A stretch of 64,000 nucleotides of DNA from NCBI RefSeq assembly GCF_002860255.1, contig NZ_PGVE01000107.1:109977-173976 (forward strand). Reading direction: 5' to 3'. The DNA comes from Neobacillus cucumis (GTDB lineage: Bacteria; Bacillota; Bacilli; Bacillales; Cytobacillaceae). The position numbers were made by a program, and so were the translations under genes. The notes under the pieces were generated by a model, which made no database searches, was not told the DNA's origin, and was given only the letters and a program-made list of their open reading frames with translations. Of this stretch, positions 42,532-51,513 are shown piece by piece (within the stretch, counting starts at the first letter, position 1; the number at the start of each line of letters is the position of its first letter).

Positions 42532-43152
42532 TTACAATGATGTGGTAGTTGACTGATTCTCAGAAGGCTCCTCGCCAAACTTCGGCATTGTCACATGATT
42601 ATAATTACTAATCCCATCTGAAGCTAAAACCTTTCTAATGGTTAGAAATAAAATCTTTAAATCAAGTTTAAAGCTACGATTCTCAACATACCATACATCC
42701 AGTTTAAATTTTTCTTCCCATGTGATCGCATTTCTGCCATTAACCTGGGCCCAGCCTGTAATTCCTGGTTTTACCAGATGGCGTTTAGCCTGTTCTTCAT
42801 TGTATAAGGATAAATATTCAGATAGTAATGGTCTAGGGCCTATTAGACTCATATCTCCTCTAATTACGTTGATTAGCTGTGGAAGTTCATCTAAACTCCA
42901 CTTTCTAACTCTCTGGCCAAAGGAAGATAACCGTAAATGATCTGGTAATAATTCACCGTTTTCGTCTCTTGCATCTGACATCGTTCGGAATTTATAAAGC
43001 TCAAAAAGTCTGCCATTTAAACCCGGCCGTTGTTGTTTAAAAATAATGGACTTTCCAATGTTTATTCTTAATAAGATTGCAGTTATGAGTATAATGGGAG
43101 AAAATAGTATCAAAATAAAGCAAGAGATTAGCAGATCAAATAACCGTTTCAT
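42532..43152 (-). CDS. epsL: Initiating undecaprenyl-phosphate sugar phosphotransferase, EpsL-like
   Basis: 206 residues, the short single-membrane-segment class of bacterial sugar transferases (PglC/EpsL). N-terminal hydrophobic hairpin (about residues 5-28), FKQQRPGLNGRLFELYKFRTMSD, the catalytic Asp-Glu in SLDELPQLINVIRGDMSLIGPRP, and KPGITGWAQVNGRN. It moves a sugar-1-phosphate from UDP-sugar to undecaprenyl phosphate, starting each repeat unit at the inner membrane face. The C-terminal NHVT motif and extension are as in EpsL. Confidence 0.94.
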   Translation of the reverse strand: MKRLFDLLISCFILILFSPIILITAILLRINIGKSIIFKQQRPGLNGRLFELYKFRTMSDARDENGELLPDHLRLSSFGQRVRKWSLDELPQLINVIRGDMSLIGPRPLLSEYLSLYNEEQAKRHLVKPGITGWAQVNGRNAITWEEKFKLDVWYVENRSFKLDLKILFLTIRKVLASDGISNYNHVTMPKFGEEPSENQSTTTSL

Positions 43153-43188
43153 ATTCCACCTCTACTTCCTACATTTCGGGCGAATGGA

Positions 43189-44361
43189 TTAGCTATTTAT
43201 GATGATTTTATTGGATACCGTCCTTCCCAATTCATTTGGAATAATAAGATATTCCTTTTTATTGGGTTGACACTCGATAATAATCTCACAAATTCTATCA
43301 ACATCTTCTAAGGCCAAATCTGCATAAAGAGGAAGTGTAAGGACTCTTTCGGCAATATATTTCGCGACTGGTGTATCGTTAGAATTAAATCGATCTTTAT
43401 AACAATCAATGCTATTTGTTAAAGGGTAGAAATATTTGCGAGCGATAATATGATGTTCCTTTAATAATTCATAAATTTCATCACGATTCAATTTATAGTC
43501 TTCAAACACAACAGGAAAATATGAATTATTGCTTTTTACGCCCAACTGAATTTGGCACAGCTTAATCCCTTTAATCCCACTTAGATTTTCTCTATATCGT
43601 CTAACTACAGCCTTTCTTTTCATAATTTCATCATCTATGTGGCGCAAATTACAGATGCCCATTGCGGCCTGAAATTCATTCATCTTGGCATTGCCACCAA
43701 CATACTCTACGGATTCAGGGCCCGTAATTCCAAAATTCTTTAAATCATTCAAGACTTTCCTTAAATTAGGATTCCTAAATGTTACTGCGCCACCCTCAAT
43801 GGTGTTAAAGACCTTGGTAGCATGAAAACTAAACATCGAAGCATCCCCAAAGTTGGCCACTCCTTCACCATTGACTGTTATTCCAAATGCATGAGCAGCA
43901 TCATAAATCACCTTGAGATTAAACTTTTTTGCAATCCTTTCAATCTCATTTACATTACAAATATTCCCATATACATGGACTGGAATAATCGCAGAAGTTT
44001 GATCTGTAATTAGCATTTCTAGTTTGTTTACATCTAAAGTATAATCATTCTCGTTAATGTCACAGAAAACTGGTTTCAGCCCGTTCCTTACAATGGCATG
44101 TGTGGTAGAGGCAAACGTAAACGGAGTTGTAATTACCTCGCCAGTAAGATTTAAAGCTGCAATGGCACATTCCAAAGCAGTATGGCCATTCGTAAAAAGC
44201 GTTACGTTTGGAGTATTCAAATAGTGAGTTAATTCTGCTTCAAGAAGTTTATGTTTTTCACCCATATTCGTCAGCCAATGACTTTCCCATAGGACTTTAA
44301 TTTCTTCCATATACTCCTCAAAAGCGGGCATAGAGGACCTGGTTACTTGAATCGGTTTCAT
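43189..44361 (-). CDS. Sugar-nucleotide 4-aminotransferase, VioA/DegT type
   Basis: 390 residues, DegT/DnrJ/EryC1 family but distinct from the EpsN-type gene 0.8 kb away. PLP lysine Lys183 in MFSFHATKVFNTIEGG, a block seen in VioA/QdtB-like aminotransferases; substrate loop LTNMGEKHKLLE near the start. It should aminate a 4-keto-6-deoxy nucleotide sugar (dTDP- or CDP-linked; no dTDP-glucose genes are in the window but the CDP route is). It is the gene directly after the second ATP-grasp ligase, with a hairpin between them. Confidence 0.87.
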   Translation of the reverse strand: MKPIQVTRSSMPAFEEYMEEIKVLWESHWLTNMGEKHKLLEAELTHYLNTPNVTLFTNGHTALECAIAALNLTGEVITTPFTFASTTHAIVRNGLKPVFCDINENDYTLDVNKLEMLITDQTSAIIPVHVYGNICNVNEIERIAKKFNLKVIYDAAHAFGITVNGEGVANFGDASMFSFHATKVFNTIEGGAVTFRNPNLRKVLNDLKNFGITGPESVEYVGGNAKMNEFQAAMGICNLRHIDDEIMKRKAVVRRYRENLSGIKGIKLCQIQLGVKSNNSYFPVVFEDYKLNRDEIYELLKEHHIIARKYFYPLTNSIDCYKDRFNSNDTPVAKYIAERVLTLPLYADLALEDVDRICEIIIECQPNKKEYLIIPNELGRTVSNKIIINS

Positions 44362-44388
44362 TATTAATATCCTCCCCTTATTAGGTTT

Positions 44389-44445
44389 CTTGTAACAAAA
44401 AAGAACGACTCCATTTCACCAGTCTAAGGTTTAGAGTCGTCCTTT
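44389..44445 (-). terminator. Terminator-like hairpin between ATP-grasp and aminotransferase genes
   Basis: ACGACTC/GAGTCGT stem (44405-44411 and 44434-44440), extended by AAAGG/TCTTT, with a 22-nt loop; on the minus strand the T-run TCTTTTTTG follows. Second internal terminator-like structure of the cluster. Confidence 0.55.
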
Positions 44446-44451
44446 GTTTCA

Positions 44452-45447
44452 TTATCTACTTTCATTAGTAATCAGATGATCCATTCTCGTTACATATTCT
44501 TCATATTTCCTTGCAATAATCATTCCTTTGTGAATAGTCGCATCTGGTTCAATAGGAATATTCATATAACATCCTAAATGATTTAATACAACGTTATATC
44601 CAGCTAGATGACTAAATTCTACCCCTCCTGAAAATCTGGGATTGATCTCTAAAAAGTAAAGATCGTCTTCTTTCGTAGAGATAAACTCAAAACATACAGC
44701 ACCTATAATATTTAGTTTGTTTGCAATATATTCACACAAACCTGTTAGATATCTATTTGAAATTATTTCTACAGTGGTTCCTGCACCCGATTTATTTCTT
44801 AATAGTTCTTTTCTTGAAATACTTACTACTTTTTTGGAAAGGAGGTCTTTAATCACATCAACAACTATAATATCTCCTTCAATATATGGCTGGATTATAT
44901 AATCGTCTATTTTATTACAGGTAATAAAATAGTTTAATTCCTCTCTATTTTTTAATATAAAAAATCCTTGACTACTTCTTCCACTTCGTGGTTTGACTAT
45001 AACGGGAAAATTAACATCTTTAACGTTTGTTTCTTTTAAAAGCATTGTTGGGATTGTTTTATTTATACCTATTTCTTTGAGGTATTCTGGTAATATATAT
45101 TTATCTCTACATTTCTTTATTGTTTCTTCATTTGAAGTACATATTATAATACCGTACTGGTTTAACAAGAAATCCTTCTGTACACAAAGTAAATCTACTT
45201 CCAAGTCAATTAAAGGGATTACGTACCGAACATCATATTTTTTACAAATCTTTATTATAAACTCGAGATATGCTTCCATATCCAATACGGAAGGAGCTTG
45301 TTCAAATGCGTTCACATTATAGGCATCGGCAATCCACTCTTTTCTATATATATCGCATCCTACAACGTAATGACCATTAGCCTTTAATGTCTTTATCACT
45401 ATGTCAGCAGCAAACGATCCTATGGATGTTACTAATATATTTGCCAT
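44452..45447 (-). CDS. ATP-grasp carboxylate-amine ligase, copy 2
   Basis: 331 residues. Pre-ATP-grasp start MANILVTSIGSFAADIVIKTL, lid FPVIVKPRSGRSSQGFFILK (about residues 148-167), IQPYIEGDIIVVDV and metal site YFLEINPRFSGGVEFSHLAG (about 270-290). Only distantly similar to copy 1 at 34312-35343. It sits between an ACC-deaminase-type PLP gene (51 bases upstream) and the VioA-type aminotransferase. A simple reading is amide bond formation between an amino acid and the new 4-amino group (inference); precedents for N-aminoacyl deoxyamino sugars exist, but this ligase is not one I can match. Confidence 0.85.
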   Translation of the reverse strand: MANILVTSIGSFAADIVIKTLKANGHYVVGCDIYRKEWIADAYNVNAFEQAPSVLDMEAYLEFIIKICKKYDVRYVIPLIDLEVDLLCVQKDFLLNQYGIIICTSNEETIKKCRDKYILPEYLKEIGINKTIPTMLLKETNVKDVNFPVIVKPRSGRSSQGFFILKNREELNYFITCNKIDDYIIQPYIEGDIIVVDVIKDLLSKKVVSISRKELLRNKSGAGTTVEIISNRYLTGLCEYIANKLNIIGAVCFEFISTKEDDLYFLEINPRFSGGVEFSHLAGYNVVLNHLGCYMNIPIEPDATIHKGMIIARKYEEYVTRMDHLITNESR

Positions 45448-45498
45448 TTGGAAAGCTCCCCTTCATTTTTGTTTTTATTTTTATTCGATGTACCCTTA

Positions 45499-46500
45499 TT
45501 AGCAGAAGGAAACGTTTGTATTATAAGGATGCTCATCTTCGGTGCCAACGTTTATTTTATTTAAATAATCAAAAAATAAAGGTGTACCACCAGTATGCAT
45601 AAATAAAATCTTCTTACCTTCTATTTTCTTTTGTTTTAAGAATTCCCTCATTCCCCAAAATGCCTTACCAGTATAGGTGGGATCTAAGGGTATACCATCA
45701 GTGTTTAAAATATCTTTTATTACTTTTATTATCTCAATGTTATATTCGCCATAACCATCAACAACATATTTATCTTCAAAACAAATATCCTCTTCCTTAA
45801 ATAAAACTTCATCGCCTTTCAAATATTCTCTTATATTATTGAGAATAATTTCTTTTCCATTTGCTTTTTTACGGGCAATTGAAATGCCTACTATTTGTCT
45901 ATTATCACCATTTAATAATCTTCCACATATTAATCCTGATTGGGTTGTACCTGTTGCTGATGCTAGAAAAATATAATCAAAACTAAATTGACTATCTTTT
46001 TCAAATTCAAGGATTTCATTATAAACCTCAACATAAGCCTTAATCGCTACTTTCTCATTTCCCTTACCATATATATCACCATAAATATAGTAAGGTTTTA
46101 ATCCATTTGATTTGCATTCATTTAGAACCCATGAAACTGTTTGAGAAACATTTTCCTTTTTGCAAGGAATAAACGTAACCCCGAAGTTCTTAACCATTCG
46201 ACTATTGTTCGTCTCAATGCGCTCTCCTGATTCATCTGCTGGTGAAATTACGTAACAAGGGATATTTTTTACTTTAGACATATTAGCAATGATTCTATTT
46301 AGATTTGAGCGACTATTTCCATATGAAATAATACAATCATAGTTTAATCTTTTCATATCTTTAAAATACTCTGAAGCAAATCTAACTTTATTACCTCCAA
46401 ATGAAAAAGGAAGTAAATCTTCACGTTTTATATAAAAATCATTCAAACCATCACTATAATTTAACTTATGAATTTGGGTTGGAGAGAAATGTTCTTCCAA
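45499..46500 (-). CDS. PLP fold-II enzyme, ACC deaminase/D-cysteine desulfhydrase-like
   Basis: 333 residues, tryptophan-synthase-beta fold. PLP lysine Lys38 in PFSFGGNKVRFASEY, the cofactor-binding YGNSRSNLNR, and the phosphate loop ASATGTTQSGLICG (about residues 184-197); C-terminal DPTYTGKAFWGM and LFMHTGGTPLFFDY are family marks. Relatives deaminate ACC, remove sulfide from D-cysteine, or eliminate/replace a beta substituent. In a polysaccharide cluster it may make or modify the amino acid used by the adjacent ATP-grasp ligase. The reaction cannot be assigned. Confidence 0.82.
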   Translation of the reverse strand: MEEHFSPTQIHKLNYSDGLNDFYIKREDLLPFSFGGNKVRFASEYFKDMKRLNYDCIISYGNSRSNLNRIIANMSKVKNIPCYVISPADESGERIETNNSRMVKNFGVTFIPCKKENVSQTVSWVLNECKSNGLKPYYIYGDIYGKGNEKVAIKAYVEVYNEILEFEKDSQFSFDYIFLASATGTTQSGLICGRLLNGDNRQIVGISIARKKANGKEIILNNIREYLKGDEVLFKEEDICFEDKYVVDGYGEYNIEIIKVIKDILNTDGIPLDPTYTGKAFWGMREFLKQKKIEGKKILFMHTGGTPLFFDYLNKINVGTEDEHPYNTNVSFC

Positions 46501-46523
46501 ATAAATACCCCCATTCTAAAGAT

Positions 46524-47996
46524 TTATTTATGTAAATAACTGACCCTTCTTCTCCTCCTAAAAAACTCTTTACCAGTTGATTGCAGGTAGGTATAACACT
46601 CCAACTTTATAATATTCGCTAGACTTATATAAACAAAAACTCCTACCGATATTTGAAGTGTCAAATTTAGGAGCGGCAATAGTTCTAAAAACTTTAGGCT
46701 ATAAACTACTGCTCCCATTACAAGAGAGATGATTAAGGAAGGAGAAATATCTTTCCATTGCTCCAGGTAACTATAATTTAGTAACTTCAGATTAGGATAT
46801 GCATTGATAAAAGCAGAAATTATTCCTCCAATTAGAACACCTAAAGCCATCGTATATACACCAAATGGAATACTTATTATTAGAATGATAATACCTATTA
46901 TTTTCTTTATAATTTCTAATTTTAAGAATATATCACTGCGTCCAATTGCATTTATTGCTTGCAAATTCGCCGTATGAATAGGCCATAACGCATATGAGGC
47001 ACAAAATATTAACATGAAAGGTACGGTTGGCAGCCATTTCTCTGTAAGCATAATTTTAACTAATGGCTCTGCTATAACAGCCAAACCAACCATCATGGGA
47101 AAAATAATAAAAGAGCTGGTCACGATGGATCTACGCACCATCTCTTTTACCCTTTGTTTGTTATCTTGATTAGATGCTAAAGCTGGAAGCATTACTGATT
47201 GAATGGAACCATTAATGTTACTTACGAAGAGACTTGGAAACTGTTCACCTTTATTATAAAAACCCAATATAGCCGGACTAAACATTTTACCAATAAGAAG
47301 ACTTCGTAAATTTGTATACAGGGTATCAAGTAATGACGACACTAATAACTTCCAACCAAATGAGAATAAACTTTTTACTCTTTCAAATGAGAAAAGTAAT
47401 TTCGGTCTCCATTTTACCGTAAACCATAGAATGAATGTATTCATCAGTTGATTAATTACTTGTGACACTACCAATGCCCAAACACCAAAACCACTAATTG
47501 CTAATACAATCCCTGTTATCCCCGAAACCACTAATGCACCTACACTACTTAAAAACAGTTTTTTGAATTGCATGTTTTTCCCCATAACAGCATTTTGAAT
47601 TGAACTAAAAGGGGCCAATAACAATGTTACAGAAAGTATTCTCAGCATAAGCACTAGTTGCATATCTTCATAGAATGCTGCTATAAAAGGTGCAGTAAAA
47701 AAAAGTACAATATAGAGAATACTTGCAACTATTATGTTTAAGTAAAAGACAGATGAATAATCCAATTCATCCACATCTTTCTTTTGAATCAGTGCAGTAT
47801 TAAAACCACCTTGAACTAGAACTCCAGAAATAGCTATAAAAATAGTAATAAGTACGATTGTACCGAAGTCTTCTGGTCTAAGGAGACGGGCTAACACAAT
47901 CGACACGATAAACTGTATACCTTGTACTCCGATACGTTCCATAAATTTCCAAAATAAAGAGGAAATGATATTTGATTTTGTTACTTCAATATTCAT
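46524..47996 (-). CDS. Polysaccharide flippase, Wzx/MOP superfamily
   Basis: 490 residues, 12-14 membrane segments. Begins with the amphipathic SSLFWKFMERIGVQGIQFIV and ARLLRPEDFGTIVL pattern of the RfbX/TuaB/WzxC branch; FGWKLLVSSLLDTLYTNLRSLLIGK is the second-half repeat. Moves the lipid-linked repeat unit across the membrane. Its start overlaps the stop of the upstream glycosyltransferase by four bases (ATGA). Confidence 0.92.
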   Translation of the reverse strand: MNIEVTKSNIISSLFWKFMERIGVQGIQFIVSIVLARLLRPEDFGTIVLITIFIAISGVLVQGGFNTALIQKKDVDELDYSSVFYLNIIVASILYIVLFFTAPFIAAFYEDMQLVLMLRILSVTLLLAPFSSIQNAVMGKNMQFKKLFLSSVGALVVSGITGIVLAISGFGVWALVVSQVINQLMNTFILWFTVKWRPKLLFSFERVKSLFSFGWKLLVSSLLDTLYTNLRSLLIGKMFSPAILGFYNKGEQFPSLFVSNINGSIQSVMLPALASNQDNKQRVKEMVRRSIVTSSFIIFPMMVGLAVIAEPLVKIMLTEKWLPTVPFMLIFCASYALWPIHTANLQAINAIGRSDIFLKLEIIKKIIGIIILIISIPFGVYTMALGVLIGGIISAFINAYPNLKLLNYSYLEQWKDISPSLIISLVMGAVVYSLKFLELLPLLNLTLQISVGVFVYISLANIIKLECYTYLQSTGKEFFRRRRRVSYLHK

Positions 47997-48955
47997 AAAT
48001 TTAATTTCCTTTTTATAGTGATCAAAGACATTAATATGCCTGGAAAGTAACCTTGAAGAAACATACGAGCCCTATCTTTATACCCAAATTCCGAATAGAT
48101 AAATTTGAATTCCTCTTTTAATGCTTCTTTAAACTTTTCCTGTTCAACTAAGAGATAAAACTGAATGCGCTTCTTTGTTCTGGTAATCACATGTTGATAT
48201 TGAAGGTTTGTATATTGATTTATTCTATTAAGCATAATGCTAATCTGATCAAAGTGCTTAATTTTATTATCTATAGTAGAAAAGCTAGAAACCGTCCAGG
48301 AGCCGCTGTCTCCTACTCGATAAGCAGACATCAATTCATCCATATAATAAACTGTACCTTGTAAGGCTAAATTTATGGCAAGTGGATAATCACCTACAGG
48401 TGCCTTTTCAAAAAATCCAGGCCGATTTCTGTCTAATTCCGTTCGGTAAAGCATTGAATTTGTTAAGAAAAGGCCTCCGCCAAATTCAATTATTTCCTCT
48501 GCTGTATAAATTTTATTTATTTTGTTAGGTCGACTATATCTTTGTATTTCCTTATTTGATGCTGACACAACATAACCGGCATGAACACATAAACTGCACT
48601 CAGGATGACTTTCCATATAGTCTACTTGTTTTTGCAATTTATATGGATCTGTCCAATAATCATCTCCCTCACAAACTGCTAAATACTTCCCTTTTGCCCT
48701 CTTTACATTGATCCCTGATGCTTTAATTCCTTTTAAGTGCTGATTTTCAGTTTGATAAATAGGTTTGATGATATCAGGATATTTTTCTTCAAATTCTTTA
48801 ATAATAGAAGAAGTTCCATCAGTCGATGCATCGTCGTGTATCAAAATTTCAAAGTCGAAGTTTGTTTTTTGCATTAAAAAACTTTCAATTGCATCGGTTA
48901 CATAGTCTTCATGGTTATAGGTAGTACAACTTATGCTAACTAATAAATTTTTCAC
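47993..48955 (-). CDS. Family 2 glycosyltransferase
   Basis: 320 residues, GT-A fold. VSISCTTYNHEDYVTDAIESFL at the start, ILIHDDASTDGT for the nucleotide, metal motif VCEGDDYW (about residues 95-102). Of the WcaA-like type that often adds galactose or GlcNAc; donor not assignable. Cytoplasmic. Coupled to the flippase gene. Confidence 0.9.
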   Translation of the reverse strand: MKNLLVSISCTTYNHEDYVTDAIESFLMQKTNFDFEILIHDDASTDGTSSIIKEFEEKYPDIIKPIYQTENQHLKGIKASGINVKRAKGKYLAVCEGDDYWTDPYKLQKQVDYMESHPECSLCVHAGYVVSASNKEIQRYSRPNKINKIYTAEEIIEFGGGLFLTNSMLYRTELDRNRPGFFEKAPVGDYPLAINLALQGTVYYMDELMSAYRVGDSGSWTVSSFSTIDNKIKHFDQISIMLNRINQYTNLQYQHVITRTKKRIQFYLLVEQEKFKEALKEEFKFIYSEFGYKDRARMFLQGYFPGILMSLITIKRKLNL

Positions 48956-48973
48956 AAGTGATATCCTCCTAAA

Positions 48974-49984
48974 CTAGGCATTTTCTATTTTTCGATTAAA
49001 AAACAAATCCCTAAATAATGTAAGTACACCCCTTGCGAATTTGGAATAGCGCAATGTAATAAATTCAATGGATGCTATCCTCAGATTATTCATTAAACTG
49101 CTATTTAACTTCATTCTGTTCTCATAATGTAAACAAAGTTTATTAAATCTTTGTATGGTTCTATTATCTTGTATGACTATATTAGATTCTTCGAAGTCGT
49201 TTTTTATGTTTTGTAAATTGCTATAAGTTTTCTCAATCTGATCAAACTGATTCTTTTTAATACAACTAATTACGGATTGGTGAGGTTCTAGGTTTGCCCA
49301 ATTTAATGCTCCAACTTGGTTTGAACCGTGCTGCCTATAATAAATTAATGGATCATTCAGATATTTAATTGAACCTGGATAGATTGCAGCAATAATTAAC
49401 CCAATCCATGCATCATGTATCCAATTTACTGGGAATTTGTTTGCTTTTAAGGAGCTTTTCTTAAAAGCCATCGTACAGCCTGTTATTACATCTCTAAACA
49501 TCAGCACATCAAATTCTCTATTCTGATCAATGATTTTCTTTTTTCGCTCATCAAATCCTAATGATTGGTACAGGGTGTATCCTAAGAATGTCAGGTTGTT
49601 ATCCACTACGATTCCATTCGTAAAAACTAAATTTAAGTTATGATGATTAATAAACTCTTGCTCAATCATGTTTAGTTTATTTGGCAGCCAATAGTCATCC
49701 TGATCGGATAAAAAGATAAGATCCCCTTCGCATAGGTTTATACATTTTTCAAAATTCTTTGTGCTTCCTAAATTATTTTCATTCCGATAAATACTAACTT
49801 TAAAGGTTGCTGTTTTTTTAAAGTTTTGTAAAATAGCCATTGTGTCATCTGTAGAACCATCATCACAAATCACGACTTCATCTGGTAACCTAGATTGGTA
49901 TAGTATGCTTTGCAATTGCTCTTTCAAGTAGTTCTCACCATTATAAGTGCATAATGCGATTGAAATTGAAAAGAATTTCTCCAT
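48974..49984 (-). CDS. Family 2 glycosyltransferase, rhamnosyltransferase-like
   Basis: 336 residues. SIALCTYNGENYLKEQLQSI, VVICDDGSTDDT and LIFLSDQDDYWLPNKL; the DQDDxW motif is typical of deoxysugar (rhamnosyl) transferases such as those in O-antigen loci. It follows the CDP-deoxysugar genes by 28 bases, so it is a candidate for transferring that deoxyhexose (inference). Confidence 0.88.
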   Translation of the reverse strand: MEKFFSISIALCTYNGENYLKEQLQSILYQSRLPDEVVICDDGSTDDTMAILQNFKKTATFKVSIYRNENNLGSTKNFEKCINLCEGDLIFLSDQDDYWLPNKLNMIEQEFINHHNLNLVFTNGIVVDNNLTFLGYTLYQSLGFDERKKKIIDQNREFDVLMFRDVITGCTMAFKKSSLKANKFPVNWIHDAWIGLIIAAIYPGSIKYLNDPLIYYRQHGSNQVGALNWANLEPHQSVISCIKKNQFDQIEKTYSNLQNIKNDFEESNIVIQDNRTIQRFNKLCLHYENRMKLNSSLMNNLRIASIEFITLRYSKFARGVLTLFRDLFFNRKIENA

Positions 49985-50012
49985 TATTTATTGCACCTCT
50001 TTAGAACGATAC

Positions 50013-50573
50013 CTATATCCTTTCGTTAAACTCTCTAAAACTTTGCAGATGCTTATCTTTTTCAGAGAGAATAATCTTTTCATTAACTAAATCTAATGGC
50101 CAATGAATGTTTAAATCTGGGTCATCCCATATAATTCCATCATCGTACTCCCCATAAAACTTTTCTGAACACTTATATGAAACAATGGATGGTTCGATCA
50201 CCAGATATCCATGCCCAAAATGTTCTGGAACATAGAGCGATTCCTTCTTCTCACCAGAAAGAAAAAAACCTCTCCACTTCCCATAAGTTGGCGAGGTTTT
50301 TCTTAGATCGACGATCACATCAAATATTTTCCCGGTAATACAACGAACCAGTTTAGCTTGCTCTCTTACTCTTTGAAAGTGAACCGCCCTGATCACCCCT
50401 TTTTCAGAGCTCGTATAAAATACTTCCTTTAACTCATGGTCAAGTCCATTATCCTTAAATACTTCTTCAGAATAATCCTTGATAAAATGGCCTCTTTCAT
50501 CATATGCTACAAAGGGATTAATCAAAAATGCCCCTTTTAAATCCAATTCTTCAAATGAAAACTTTTGAATCAT
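50013..50573 (-). CDS. Cupin-type 4-keto-6-deoxysugar 3,5-epimerase (RmlC-like)
   Basis: 186 residues. RmlC family blocks: DERGHFIKDYSEEVFKDNG, the catalytic His in VIRAVHFQ (about residue 65), VRCITGKIFDVIVDLRKTSPTYG, VPEHFGHGYLV and GIIWDDPDLNIHWP. Acts on a 4-keto-6-deoxy nucleotide sugar; as rfbF and rfbG precede it, the substrate is probably CDP-4-keto-6-deoxyglucose rather than the dTDP form. Epimerisation at C3, C5 or both cannot be told. Confidence 0.88.
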   Translation of the reverse strand: MIQKFSFEELDLKGAFLINPFVAYDERGHFIKDYSEEVFKDNGLDHELKEVFYTSSEKGVIRAVHFQRVREQAKLVRCITGKIFDVIVDLRKTSPTYGKWRGFFLSGEKKESLYVPEHFGHGYLVIEPSIVSYKCSEKFYGEYDDGIIWDDPDLNIHWPLDLVNEKIILSEKDKHLQSFREFNERI

Positions 50574-50587
50574 TGATAAGCTCTCCT

Positions 50588-51508
50588 TCAGGTAGTTTGC
50601 ATCTTTCCATTAGTCAATCCAAGAATCGTTTCAAGTATATTTTCTTCAAATGTATTTGCGGCATCAAATTTCGTATCCCTTACAAAATCGGTTGTATCAA
50701 ACCATTCCCAATAATACTTCAAACCATCCTCAGGCTTTTCACCAATTCCAAGTTCCGCCCCATTACCATAGACATCCTTTAACGCAAGTAGATACTCTTT
50801 TAAAATACGTGGTGAACCACTTCCAATAAAATAACAATTTTCGCTTGTTACTTCTTTACCTAAAAGATATAAAGCCTTAGCTGCATCGTTCACATACATT
50901 AAATCGTATGGTTGTTCCGCTTTCGAAAACGATGGTTTATTCCCTTTTCGTAATTCTTGAAGCGTATAACTAATAATATTTCCTGTTTCATTATGGCCTC
51001 CATAAATATTTGACAGTCTTGCCCAAACAAATGGCAAATCAAGTTTTTTACACAAAACATCTAAAAGGCAATGTGCGGTGTGCTTAGCAATACCATAAAT
51101 GGTATTCTCTGCCTTCACTTCAATATTTAAAATATTTTCTGCTATTTTTTCCGTGATAGTTCCTGTGCAAATGAATTTTTTACAATTTAATTTTTTGGCT
51201 GCTATCGCACTATCACAAGCATATTGGGCATTTAACAACTGTACTTGATAATTGGCTCTATCACCGCCACTTGTTCCTTCCCAGGCTAAGTGGTAAAAAA
51301 CATCGATATCGTTGTCAGGAACCAAATCAATTAGACTGGATATGGAATCAAGTTCACAATATACAATCTTAACATTTTCTGGTAGAGTATTATTTTTCGA
51401 ATCTTTATTCCTTACAACTGCAATAACTTCGATATTATTCTTTTGCATTTCCTTAATAAGTGTACTTCCTATATATCCATTTGCCCCAGTTACGATTGCT
51501 TTTTTCAT
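50588..51508 (-). CDS. NAD(P)-dependent nucleotide-sugar epimerase/reductase (extended SDR)
   Basis: 306 residues. GANGYIG nucleotide loop at residues 8-14, YHLAWEG, catalytic Tyr/Lys in TIYGIAKHTAH (about 140-150) and the LSNIYGG motif. Likely reduces or epimerises the CDP-4-keto sugar after the RmlC-like enzyme, giving a CDP-6-deoxyhexose. Lies 5 bases downstream of rfbG. Which sugar results depends on stereochemistry that cannot be read from sequence. Confidence 0.87.
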   Translation of the reverse strand: MKKAIVTGANGYIGSTLIKEMQKNNIEVIAVVRNKDSKNNTLPENVKIVYCELDSISSLIDLVPDNDIDVFYHLAWEGTSGGDRANYQVQLLNAQYACDSAIAAKKLNCKKFICTGTITEKIAENILNIEVKAENTIYGIAKHTAHCLLDVLCKKLDLPFVWARLSNIYGGHNETGNIISYTLQELRKGNKPSFSKAEQPYDLMYVNDAAKALYLLGKEVTSENCYFIGSGSPRILKEYLLALKDVYGNGAELGIGEKPEDGLKYYWEWFDTTDFVRDTKFDAANTFEENILETILGLTNGKMQTT

Positions 51509-51513
51509 TTACC

